From Acidimicrobiaceae bacterium (GTDB taxonomy: Bacteria > Actinomycetota > Acidimicrobiia > Acidimicrobiales > Ilumatobacteraceae): a stretch of 8,114 nt of DNA. The notes below the pieces were generated by a model. The model searched no databases. It was not told where the DNA came from and saw nothing but the letters and a program-made list of their open reading frames with translations. Position numbers and translations under genes: made by a program. The stretch covers positions 1-8,114 of the forward strand of contig PMCN01000123.1 of assembly GCA_003154135.1 (NCBI GenBank). Reading direction: 5' to 3'. Of the stretch, positions 1 through 6,078 are shown piece by piece. Numbering within the stretch: the first letter of the stretch is position 1; every line of letters begins with the position of its first letter.

Positions 1-510
1 CCGGGGTGGCACATCGAGTGCAGTGCCCTCGCACTGCGCGAGCTGGGCACCACCATCGACCTCCACGGCGGGGGCACCGACCTCATCTTCCCGCACCACG
101 AGTGCGAGCGCGCGCAGAGCGAGGCGGCCACCGGCGAGCCGTTCGTGAAGCACTGGATGCACGTGGCGATGGTGTACATGAACGGCCACAAGATGTCGAA
201 GAGCCTGGGCAACCTCGTGTTCGTCGACGCGCTGCGCACGGAGTGGGATCCGCGGGCCATCCGCCTCGCGATCATCGAGCACCACTACCGGCGCGAGTGG
301 GAGTGGGACGACACGCTCATGCCGCGCAACGCCGCCCGCCTCGAGCACTGGTCGCGGGGTGGCCACGCCGAGAGCGGGGTGATCGACGACGTGCGCGCCG
401 CGCTCGACAACGACCTCGACACGCCGGCCGCGCTCGCCGCCGTCGACGAGGCGGCAGCCAAGGGCCTCGGCGTGCACGATGCCGCCGCCCTGCTGGGTGT
501 GCAGATCTAG
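1..510 (+). CDS. mshC: Mycothiol cysteine ligase (MshC), 3' part
   Basis: The reading frame is open from the first base and lacks its N-terminal part; 169 codons remain. MshC joins L-cysteine to glucosaminyl-inositol using ATP, the penultimate step of mycothiol synthesis in the cytoplasm. It is a paralogue of cysteinyl-tRNA synthetase. Visible are PGWHIEC (codons 1-7), HGGGTDLIFPHHE (22-34) and the KMSKS loop (64-68). By analogy with E. coli CysS, Cys7, His32 and Glu36 are candidate zinc ligands. I prefer MshC over CysS because of the GNLVFV segment after KMSKS, and because the protein ends soon after DLDTP with ALLGVQI, much like the mycobacterial MshC ending, with no long CysS C-terminal domain. 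The CysS-like Glu36 is a caution: a short CysS is the main alternative. The plsC gene follows 58 bases later. Confidence 0.75.
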   Translation, partial: PGWHIECSALALRELGTTIDLHGGGTDLIFPHHECERAQSEAATGEPFVKHWMHVAMVYMNGHKMSKSLGNLVFVDALRTEWDPRAIRLAIIEHHYRREWEWDDTLMPRNAARLEHWSRGGHAESGVIDDVRAALDNDLDTPAALAAVDEAAAKGLGVHDAAALLGVQI

Positions 511-536
511 CTGCAGCCCGTGTGGTCGCCCGCGAG

Positions 537-542
537 TATGAT
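537..542 (+). promoter_or_regulatory. -10 box TATGAT upstream of plsC
   Basis: TATGAT matches the bacterial -10 consensus TATAAT at five of six positions. It stands exactly six bases before the ATG at 549, so the transcript would be expected to start at or next to that A. No convincing -35 box lies at the usual distance. It falls in the 58-base gap after mshC, so plsC probably has its own promoter. Confidence 0.5.
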
Positions 543-548
543 CCGCCC

Positions 549-572
549 ATGGCGACACGGCGGCTCGCGTGA
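549..572 (+). CDS. Possible 7-codon leader peptide before plsC
   Basis: An ATG at 549 opens a tiny frame encoding MATRRLA that stops at TGA 570-572. The stop overlaps the plsC GTG start (569-571) as GTGA, a classic geometry for translational coupling. The ATG sits six bases after a TATGAT box, so it could be the first codon of a leaderless mRNA. Two consecutive arginine codons (CGG CGG) are present. Whether it is translated cannot be told from sequence; it may be chance, but position and overlap both argue for it. Confidence 0.4.
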   Translation: MATRRLA

Positions 573-1327
573 AGGCGCAAGGCGCAGGCAAGGCGCAGAC
601 GCGGTTCCGCCGCGTGGCCCGGCCCGTCGCCTCGCGCCTGTGGCGCTTCCACCTCGAGGGCTTCGAGCGCCTTCCCGTTGCCGGGCCCGCCATCCTGTGT
701 CCCAACCACATCAGCTTCCTCGACTCGGCCTTCTTGATGCTGCAGGTGCCGCGCAACATCAGCTTCGTGGGCAAGGCCGAGTACATGGACTCGTGGAAGA
801 CCAAGTACTTCTTCCCGATGATGGGCATGATCCCCATCGACCGCGCCGGCGGCGAGAAGAGCCAGGCCGCGCTCGACACCGCTGAGGCCGTGCTGCGCCG
901 CGGCGAGCTGTTCGGCATCTTCCCCGAGGGCACGCGCAGCCGCGACGGCGTGCTGTACAAGGGTCGTACCGGCGCCGCTCGCCTGGCCGTGAAGGTGGGC
1001 TGCCCCATCTTCCCGGTGGGCGTCATCGGCACCCGCGAGATCCAACCGCCCGACGCCAAGCTGCCCAAGCTGCGCCTCGACTGCACCATCAAGATCGGTC
1101 GACCGATCAACGTCAACCGCTACCTCGGCCGCGCCGAGGAGCACCTCGCGCTGCGCCAGATCACCGATGAGCTGATGTTCGAGATCCGCGAGCTCACCGG
1201 CCAGGACTACCGCAACGTGTACGCCGGCAAGACCGCCGAGACCGAACCGACCCGTGCCGCGAAGGTGTCCACGGTGAGCGATGCCGATGCTCGCGAACTG
1301 GCCGTCAGCGCTGCCGCCGGGGACTAG
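569..1327 (+). CDS. plsC: PlsC-type 1-acylglycerol-3-phosphate acyltransferase
   Basis: This 252-residue protein belongs to the lysophosphatidate acyltransferase family, which moves an acyl chain to the sn-2 position of lysophosphatidate at the cytoplasmic membrane to make phosphatidate. The catalytic HX4D motif is His47-Asp52 within NHISFLDS. The substrate-binding motif FPEGTRSRDG is at 118-127, and FPVGVIGT (148-155) fits the later hydrophobic block. Length is usual for the family. The last 35 residues or so, rich in Ala and Thr, look like a loose tail. The start is GTG 569: an in-frame stop at 539-541 rules out an upstream start, and the next in-frame GTG is about 16 codons in. No Shine-Dalgarno precedes it, and the GTG overlaps the stop of a small leader frame. 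The last codons lie in a 55-bp repeat found again before thrS. Acyl acceptor specificity is not proven. Confidence 0.9.
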   Translation: MKAQGAGKAQTRFRRVARPVASRLWRFHLEGFERLPVAGPAILCPNHISFLDSAFLMLQVPRNISFVGKAEYMDSWKTKYFFPMMGMIPIDRAGGEKSQAALDTAEAVLRRGELFGIFPEGTRSRDGVLYKGRTGAARLAVKVGCPIFPVGVIGTREIQPPDAKLPKLRLDCTIKIGRPINVNRYLGRAEEHLALRQITDELMFEIRELTGQDYRNVYAGKTAETEPTRAAKVSTVSDADARELAVSAAAGD

Positions 1328-1356
1328 CGAGCCGAATTCCCGAGGGCGGTCGCGGG
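1302..1356 (+). repeat. 55-bp direct repeat, left copy
   Basis: This copy covers the last eight plsC codons, its TAG stop and 29 trailing bases. It is identical to 2444-2498, with an offset of 1142 bases. The first mismatches are 1301 against 2443 on the left and 1357 against 2499 on the right. Because it is continuous with the plsC frame it is the ancestral left flank. It ends one base before the stop codon of the reversed membrane-protein gene. Confidence 0.95.
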
Positions 1357-2385
1357 TCAGAGGAACTGGAAGCTCTGGCGCATGTAGGCCAGGCGCTCGG
1401 GTTCGCGAAGGCGCCACACGCGTGTGTCGACGACTCGGTGGGCCGCGACCATGGTGAGAATGGCGGCCGGGACTGCGTGACTCAATAGCCCGCCGGTCGG
1501 GCCCCATTCCTGCAGCGCGAGGTAAATGCCAGCGGCCACCGCACCCAGCAGCACCGTTCCCATCCACGCCAAGTGTCGCCGGGAGCGACTGAGGTACGCG
1601 ACGAGAAACACATAGTGGAAGCCGTGCACCGCGGCAATGGTCGCTGTGCCGATGATGGCGTTCTGGAAGATGGCAACTGGCGCCACGAATGCCGTCGCCC
1701 AGGTGAGGGCGACGGCGCGAGTGCGCCAATTGCCGCCGCCCGGCATGGGCTCCTTGGCCCCCGAGACCAGCAGCCAGACAAGGGTGCCCACCAGCACGAC
1801 CATGCCGAGGCGGGCGAGCATGAGCAGATCTATTTCACCGAGAAAGGTCGACGACAGGTCAACTGTCCGGACTAGTCCGAGAATGGTCACCGCAGCAGTG
1901 GCGCGGATGTAGCGGCGCTCGCGCGGTCGAAGCCGTGCTGTGGCGACCTCGCCCTTGAGCGCCAGTGCCACGACGCCGACCTGTTGTCCGGTGTAATGCC
2001 ATCCGAGCCAGATCGCGAATGTGGCATTGATGGCGGCCTGCCCCGCCACCGGCAGCACGGCGAGGGCGAACGCTGTGCCCACCCCGATCGCGATCGGCCC
2101 GGTGAGGAACAGGTGGGGGCGCTCGTGGCGGAACTTGCGCAGTTCGGGGTCAAGATAGAAGAAGCTGGTCATGCCCACGTGCAGAACGCCGGTGAAGTAG
2201 ACGAATGAGAGCTTCCAGGCCCCATGGGAGGGCAGTGGCCATCGGTGCAGCACCAGCGGCACGAAAAGGAGCGGTGCGAAGCCCGTCACGAGTAGAACGA
2301 GTCGAAAGCGGGTGTAGGGCGCCAAACCTGTCACGATTGTGCGAGCTGCAGATGGGCGCTGCCGCACGACGGCTTCCTCACTCAT
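1357..2385 (-). CDS. Polytopic membrane protein of unknown function, inserted
   Basis: I do not recognise this family. The 342-residue protein has roughly eight or nine hydrophobic segments (near 28-47, 57-77, 91-112, 116-140, 160-172, 186-207, 224-250, 251-264, 273-290, 297-317), so it should sit in the cytoplasmic membrane. Histidines occur in or beside these segments: His69, His130 (WHYTGQQ), His254 and His257 (HGFHY) and His316 (HRVVDTRVWRLR). Such spacing can indicate intramembrane metal binding, but this is inference. ATG 2385 is chosen because a near-consensus promoter ends seven bases before it; the frame stays open further upstream but that stretch runs through the repeat and into thrS. 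The gene opposes both neighbours and lies between perfect 55-bp repeats. Spot counts of single 60-base lines gave 58 to 78% GC here against 73% in one thrS line, so composition is only weakly suggestive of transfer. Confidence 0.8.
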   Translation of the reverse strand: MSEEAVVRQRPSAARTIVTGLAPYTRFRLVLLVTGFAPLLFVPLVLHRWPLPSHGAWKLSFVYFTGVLHVGMTSFFYLDPELRKFRHERPHLFLTGPIAIGVGTAFALAVLPVAGQAAINATFAIWLGWHYTGQQVGVVALALKGEVATARLRPRERRYIRATAAVTILGLVRTVDLSSTFLGEIDLLMLARLGMVVLVGTLVWLLVSGAKEPMPGGGNWRTRAVALTWATAFVAPVAIFQNAIIGTATIAAVHGFHYVFLVAYLSRSRRHLAWMGTVLLGAVAAGIYLALQEWGPTGGLLSHAVPAAILTMVAAHRVVDTRVWRLREPERLAYMRQSFQFL

Positions 2386-2392
2386 GCCGCCG

Positions 2393-2421
2393 AGCGTAGT
2401 CGTACGAACACACGGTGCCAA
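2393..2421 (-). promoter_or_regulatory. Promoter of the inserted membrane gene
   Basis: On the minus strand TTGGCA (2421-2416) and TACGCT (2398-2393) are separated by exactly 17 bases, and the ATG at 2385 follows seven bases after the -10. TTGGCA differs from the -35 consensus by one base. This is the only promoter in the window with a good -35, and it lies inside the inserted segment, so the gene carries its own promoter. The spacing predicts a leaderless or nearly leaderless mRNA. Confidence 0.6.
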
Positions 2422-2443
2422 CGACGGCGCGTTCAAATTGATT

Positions 2444-2498
2444 CCGTCAGCGCTGCCGCCGGGGACTAGCGAGCCGAATTCCCGAGGGCGGTCGCGGG
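2444..2498 (+). repeat. 55-bp direct repeat, right copy
   Basis: This is identical to 1302-1356. It contains a dead copy of the plsC tail with its TAG at 2467-2469, no longer attached to a gene, and runs into the region just upstream of the thrS -10 box. Taking this copy as the original join, plsC and thrS would have been 52 bases apart before the insertion. Confidence 0.95.
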
Positions 2499-2506
2499 GG
2501 TCCCCG

Positions 2507-2512
2507 TAGACT
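2507..2512 (+). promoter_or_regulatory. thrS: -10 box TAGACT upstream of thrS
   Basis: TAGACT fits TAnnnT and ends nine bases before the thrS ATG, which would give a 5' leader of only about two or three bases, or none. No clear -35 is seen. An inverted repeat CGGGG-GT-CCCCG (2495-2506) abuts the box and overlaps the end of the right 55-bp repeat; it could be an operator or chance in GC-rich DNA. With so short a leader, there is no room for a T-box riboswitch. Confidence 0.45.
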
Positions 2513-2521
2513 GGGCCGCCT

Positions 2522-4495
2522 ATGGCCGAGATCACGATTTCACTCCCAGATGGTTCGCAGCGCTCACTCCCCGCGGGTGCCACTGCCACCACCCTGGCCG
2601 AGTCGATCGGGTCGCGCCTGGCCAAGGCGGCGGTGGCCGCGGTGGTCGACGGTGAAGAGCGCGACCTCGGTGCCCCCCTCGCCGGTGGCCAGCAGGTGGC
2701 CATCGTCACGGCCGACTCCGAGGCCGGCCGGCACGTGCTGCGTCACAGCACGGCGCACGTGATGGCGCAGGCGGTCACGCAGCTGTTCCCCGGCGCCAAG
2801 TTCTCCATCGGGCCGGCCATCGCCGACGGTTTCTACTACGACTTCGATCTGCCTGGCGGGCGCACGTTCACCGAAGCCGACCTCGCCGACATCGAGGCGC
2901 GCATGCGCGACATCATCAAGGCCGACCAGCCGTTCGTGCGCGACGAGCTCGCTGCGGCCGACGCGCTGCGCCTGTTCGCCGACCAGCCCTACAAGTGCGA
3001 GATCATCCAGCGCGTCTCCAGCGGCGCCGCCGACAGCGACGACGCAGCCGAGCTCGGCAACGCCGAGACCATCAGCATCTACCGCAACACGCCCGAGTTC
3101 GTCGATCTCTGTCGCGGCCCGCACGTGCCCAGCACGGGCAGGCTCGGTCACTTCAAGCTGATGAAGGTGGCGGGCGCGTACTGGCGCGGCAACGAGAAGG
3201 GCCCGATGCTGCAACGCATCTACGGCACGGCGTGGGAGAGCAAGGCTGCGCTCGACCAGCACCTCCACCGCCTCGAGGAGGCCGAGAAGCGCGACCACCG
3301 CAAGCTGGCAGTCGAGCTCGACCTGCTCAGCTTCCCGCAGCAGTTGGGCGGCGGCCTGGCAGTGTGGCACCCCAAGGGCGGCATCGTGCGCAAGCTGATG
3401 GAGGACTACAGCCGCGAACGGCATCTCAACGGCGGCTACCAGTTCGTGTTCACGCCGCACCTCGCGAACGGCAACCTGTTCGAGACGAGCGGTCACCTCT
3501 CCTGGTACAAGGACGGCATGTACCCGCCGATGGAGATGGACAACGGCACGTACTACCCGAAGCCGATGAACTGCCCGATGCACTGCCTCATCTTCGACAG
3601 CCGCCAGCGCAGCTATCGCGAGCTGCCGCTGCGACTGTTCGAGCTGGGCACGGTGTACCGCTACGAGCGAGCGGGCACGCTGCACGGCCTCATGCGCATC
3701 CGTGGCTTCACGCAGGACGACAGCCACATCTACTGCACGGAGGAGCAGTTGCAGGACGAGATCATCTCGTTGCTCGACTTCGTCATGAGCGTGCTGCGCG
3801 CGTTCGGCTTCACCGACTTCACGGCCAACCTGTCGACGAAGGACCCGCAGAAGTACGTCGGCACCGACGAGAACTGGGAGCGCGCCACAGAGGCGTTGCG
3901 CATGTCGCTCGAGAAGTACGACCTCGACTACAAGATCAAGGAGGGCGACGCCGCCTTCTACGGTCCCAAGATCGACATCGACGTGAAGGACGCCATCGGG
4001 CGCACGTGGCAGCTCAGCACCATCCAGTGCGACTTCAACCTGCCCGAGCGCTTCGGGCTCGAGTACGTCGGCGCCGACAACAACCGGCACCGGCCCATCA
4101 TGTTGCACCGTGCCCTGTTCGGCTCCATCGAGCGCTTCTTCGGCGTGCTCATCGAGCACTACGCGGGCGCCTTCCCCACCTGGCTGGCCCCGTTGCAGGC
4201 GCGTGTGCTGCCCGTCGCCGAAGCGCACCAGCACTACGCCGAAGAGGTGATGGCCCGCCTCCATCAGGAGGGCCTGCGCGTCGACCTGGCCGAGGCCAAC
4301 GACCAGTTGGGCAAGCGCATCCGGGCCGCGAAGATGGAGAAGATCCCGTACGTGCTGGTGGTGGGCGACGACGACGTCGCGGTCGGCACCCTCGGGGTCA
4401 ACCCGAGGGGTGGCGAAGTCGAGCGCGGTGTCGCACTCGACGAGTTCGTCCGGCGCGTCGTCGACGAGGTGCGCGCCCAGCTCGCGGTGGTCTGA
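2522..4495 (+). CDS. thrS: Threonyl-tRNA synthetase
   Basis: This 657-residue class II synthetase charges tRNA-Thr with threonine in the cytoplasm, and its length is normal. Domains in order are TGS (about 1-63), the second N-terminal editing domain (about 65-240), the catalytic core (about 270-550) and the anticodon-binding domain (about 555-655). The editing site shows His75 and His79 (HSTAH) with Cys197 and His201 (CRGPH), matching the E. coli set that removes mischarged serine. The active-site zinc ligands are Cys351 (MNCPMH), His402 (DDSHIYC) and His529 (LHRALFG). Motif 2 is in VYRYERAGTLHGLMRIRGF (378-396) and motif 3 in GSIERFFGVLIEHY (534-547). All key residues are present, so it should be active. 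ATG 2522 begins a normal TGS domain. It converges with the hybrid kinase gene, separated by 19 bases. Confidence 0.97.
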   Translation: MAEITISLPDGSQRSLPAGATATTLAESIGSRLAKAAVAAVVDGEERDLGAPLAGGQQVAIVTADSEAGRHVLRHSTAHVMAQAVTQLFPGAKFSIGPAIADGFYYDFDLPGGRTFTEADLADIEARMRDIIKADQPFVRDELAAADALRLFADQPYKCEIIQRVSSGAADSDDAAELGNAETISIYRNTPEFVDLCRGPHVPSTGRLGHFKLMKVAGAYWRGNEKGPMLQRIYGTAWESKAALDQHLHRLEEAEKRDHRKLAVELDLLSFPQQLGGGLAVWHPKGGIVRKLMEDYSRERHLNGGYQFVFTPHLANGNLFETSGHLSWYKDGMYPPMEMDNGTYYPKPMNCPMHCLIFDSRQRSYRELPLRLFELGTVYRYERAGTLHGLMRIRGFTQDDSHIYCTEEQLQDEIISLLDFVMSVLRAFGFTDFTANLSTKDPQKYVGTDENWERATEALRMSLEKYDLDYKIKEGDAAFYGPKIDIDVKDAIGRTWQLSTIQCDFNLPERFGLEYVGADNNRHRPIMLHRALFGSIERFFGVLIEHYAGAFPTWLAPLQARVLPVAEAHQHYAEEVMARLHQEGLRVDLAEANDQLGKRIRAAKMEKIPYVLVVGDDDVAVGTLGVNPRGGEVERGVALDEFVRRVVDEVRAQLAVV

Positions 4496-4514
4496 CCGCG
4501 GCGCCGCCTGCGGG

Positions 4515-6023
4515 TCAGCCGGTGACCGAGTCGACGAGCGCGAGGAAGTCGTTCACCTTGAGCGGCTTGGTGATGAAGCGGTCGGCGCCGGCCTCGATGG
4601 CGGTGGCAGAGGCCTGCTGGGTCGCGTCGGCGCTGAGGATGAACACTGGCAGATGGCGCAGCGCTGGATCGGCGCGCACCAGGCGCAGCACCTCGAGTCC
4701 GCTGCCGTCGGGCAGGTTGAGATCGAGCAGCAGCAGCGACGGCCGGCGCGTGGCGAGCACAGCGAGACCCTCGGCCACCGTGCCCGCGACTTCGATCGTG
4801 CGGCCTGGAAGGAGGCCGACGATGCTCGTGACCAACGACGCGTTGAGCGGCTCGTCCTCGACGTAGAGCACGAGTCGCTCGCCGTCGTCCGGCGGCGGAG
4901 CGGTTCGTGACGGTGGGGTGTGCACCGGCACCTCGATCGTGAACGTGGCCCCCTGCCCGGGTGGGCTCGCCACCGTGATGCTGCCGTGCATCGACCTCAT
5001 GAACGAGTCGGCGATGGCCAGGCCGAGGCCGACGCCGCTGACGTCGCTGGCGGTCGCGAGGCGTTCGAAGGGTCGGAACACCGCGCGCTGCTGGTCGAGC
5101 GGGATGCCGGTTCCTTGATCGGTGATGTTGCACCGGGCCGTGACCGCATCGGCTGTCGTGGTGACGGTGACGGTGGATCGCCGACCGCCGTACTTCACTG
5201 CATTGGACAGCACGTTCACCAGCACCTGCACGAGTTGGCGGCGGTCGGCCACCACGTAGATGTCGTCGTCGTCGGAGCGTTCGATGCGCACGTCGCTCTC
5301 GTGTGCCTCGCCGGCCACCAGCGACCCTGCTTCGTCGAGCGCGTCTCGCAGCGACAACGGCACGAGGTCGGGCGACAGCGCGTTGGCCTCGGCGCGCGAG
5401 TAGTCGAGCAGGTCGTGGACCAGTGAGTCGACGTGGCTGCTCGCCGCCACGATGTGGCCGGCCATCTCCTGGTCGGCGGGATCGACGAGCCGCGCGCGGA
5501 GCAACTGGGCGAAACCGGAGATGGAGTTGAGCGGCGTGCGCAGCTCGTGGCTCGCCCAGCTGAGGAAGCGGGTCTTCACCAGGTTGGCCTCCTGCGCTTC
5601 GGCCAACGCCGCCTCCCGTTCGCGCATCGCCTCGTGCACGTCGGTGAGATCGGTCACGGCCGCCACCGACGCGATGAGCTTGCCGTCGCGCATCACCGGC
5701 CCGGCGTGCACTCTGACGTGCACCATCGACCCGTCGCCGCGCCGCACGTCGGTCTCGTACGCGGATGCGATGCCCTCACGCCGGCGGCGCAGCTGGTCGA
5801 GCACGGTCGAGCGCGACGCGTCGGTGAAGAAGTCGAGGACAGGGCGGCCCACGATGTCGGCGACGGGGATGCGGGCGATCTCGGCCATGCGTTCGTTGAC
5901 GAAGACCGTCACGCCGTCGGCATCGATGAGCCACAGGCCCTCCTGGATGCCGAGCACCAGGTCGCGGTACTCGACGCCGGGGATGCCGAACGGGGATTCG
6001 GAGGGGTCCTTCCCGTCGCTCAT
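4515..6023 (-). CDS. Hybrid sensor histidine kinase, PAS-HisKA-HATPase-REC
   Basis: This 502-residue protein has no signal peptide or membrane segment, so it should be a soluble sensor. A PAS domain occupies about 17-125, followed by a helical linker (about 128-150). The dimerization domain carries the phospho-acceptor His159 in FLSWASHELRTPLN. The ATPase domain shows the N box with Asn270 and Asn274 (LVNVLSNAVKYGG), G1 DQGTGIP (302-308) and G2 GVGLGLAI (330-337). The C-terminal receiver domain has acidic Glu389/Asp390, phospho-acceptor Asp434 (LLLDLNLPDG), Ser464 and Lys486 (TKPLK). Every residue for autophosphorylation and transfer to its own receiver is present. There is no output or HPt domain after the receiver, so a partner must carry the signal on. 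ATG 6023 lies seven bases after a TAGTCT box. A second kinase-like gene diverges 55 bases away and is a candidate partner. The ligand is unknown. Confidence 0.92.
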   Translation of the reverse strand: MSDGKDPSESPFGIPGVEYRDLVLGIQEGLWLIDADGVTVFVNERMAEIARIPVADIVGRPVLDFFTDASRSTVLDQLRRRREGIASAYETDVRRGDGSMVHVRVHAGPVMRDGKLIASVAAVTDLTDVHEAMREREAALAEAQEANLVKTRFLSWASHELRTPLNSISGFAQLLRARLVDPADQEMAGHIVAASSHVDSLVHDLLDYSRAEANALSPDLVPLSLRDALDEAGSLVAGEAHESDVRIERSDDDDIYVVADRRQLVQVLVNVLSNAVKYGGRRSTVTVTTTADAVTARCNITDQGTGIPLDQQRAVFRPFERLATASDVSGVGLGLAIADSFMRSMHGSITVASPPGQGATFTIEVPVHTPPSRTAPPPDDGERLVLYVEDEPLNASLVTSIVGLLPGRTIEVAGTVAEGLAVLATRRPSLLLLDLNLPDGSGLEVLRLVRADPALRHLPVFILSADATQQASATAIEAGADRFITKPLKVNDFLALVDSVTG

Positions 6024-6030
6024 CGCGAGG

Positions 6031-6036
6031 AGACTA
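6031..6036 (-). promoter_or_regulatory. -10 box of the hybrid kinase gene
   Basis: Minus-strand TAGTCT ends seven bases before the ATG at 6023, predicting a leaderless mRNA. The expected -35 position (about 6054-6059) has no consensus sequence and falls inside the 16-bp palindrome, so binding there should affect this promoter. Confidence 0.5.
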
Positions 6037-6048
6037 CTTGGCTGTCGC

Positions 6049-6064
6049 CGGCACGATCGTGCCG
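6049..6064. promoter_or_regulatory. 16-bp perfect palindrome, possible shared operator
   Basis: CGGCACGATCGTGCCG is perfectly self-complementary and lies between the two divergent -10 boxes. Its centre is about 33 bases upstream of the minus-strand start and about 22 upstream of the plus-strand start, covering or touching both -35 regions. A second palindrome with the same GGCAC/GTGCC arms and no spacer, GGCACGTGCC (6074-6083), overlaps the GTG start of the plus gene. A dimeric helix-turn-helix repressor or activator is the obvious reader, but none is encoded in the window. Confidence 0.45.
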
Positions 6065-6066
6065 TC

Positions 6067-6072
6067 TAGCCT
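6067..6072 (+). promoter_or_regulatory. -10 box of the pseudokinase gene
   Basis: TAGCCT fits TAnnnT and stands exactly six bases before the GTG at 6079, the same geometry as TATGAT before the ATG at 549. It predicts that transcription begins at the start codon. No -35 consensus is visible. Confidence 0.5.
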
Positions 6073-6078
6073 CGGCAC

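Noticed and set aside
1302..2498. Insertion sequence or composite transposon
   Set aside because: No transposase, no terminal inverted repeats at 1357 or 2443, and 55 bp is too long for an ordinary target duplication. Kept as a finding without a named element.
2495..2506. Hairpin CGGGG-GT-CCCCG before thrS
   Set aside because: A two-base loop cannot form a stable hairpin; at most a protein-binding palindrome, and G/C runs are common here.
2386..2709. N-terminal extension of the membrane protein to an upstream start at 2709
   Set aside because: It would run through the 55-bp repeat and the thrS start in antisense. The promoter at 2393-2421 places the start at 2385.
2564..4264. 566-codon open frame on the minus strand across thrS
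   Set aside because: It lies opposite a certain thrS and its low-complexity Val, Ala, Arg and Glu composition is what high third-position GC creates on the opposite strand.
4496..4514. Bidirectional terminator after thrS
   Set aside because: GCGGCGCCGC (4498-4507) is a perfect palindrome but leaves no loop, and no T-run follows on either strand.
2995..4866. 623-codon plus-strand frame shifted against thrS and running into the hybrid kinase gene
   Set aside because: Arginine-rich out-of-frame reading that crosses the stops of two real convergent genes.
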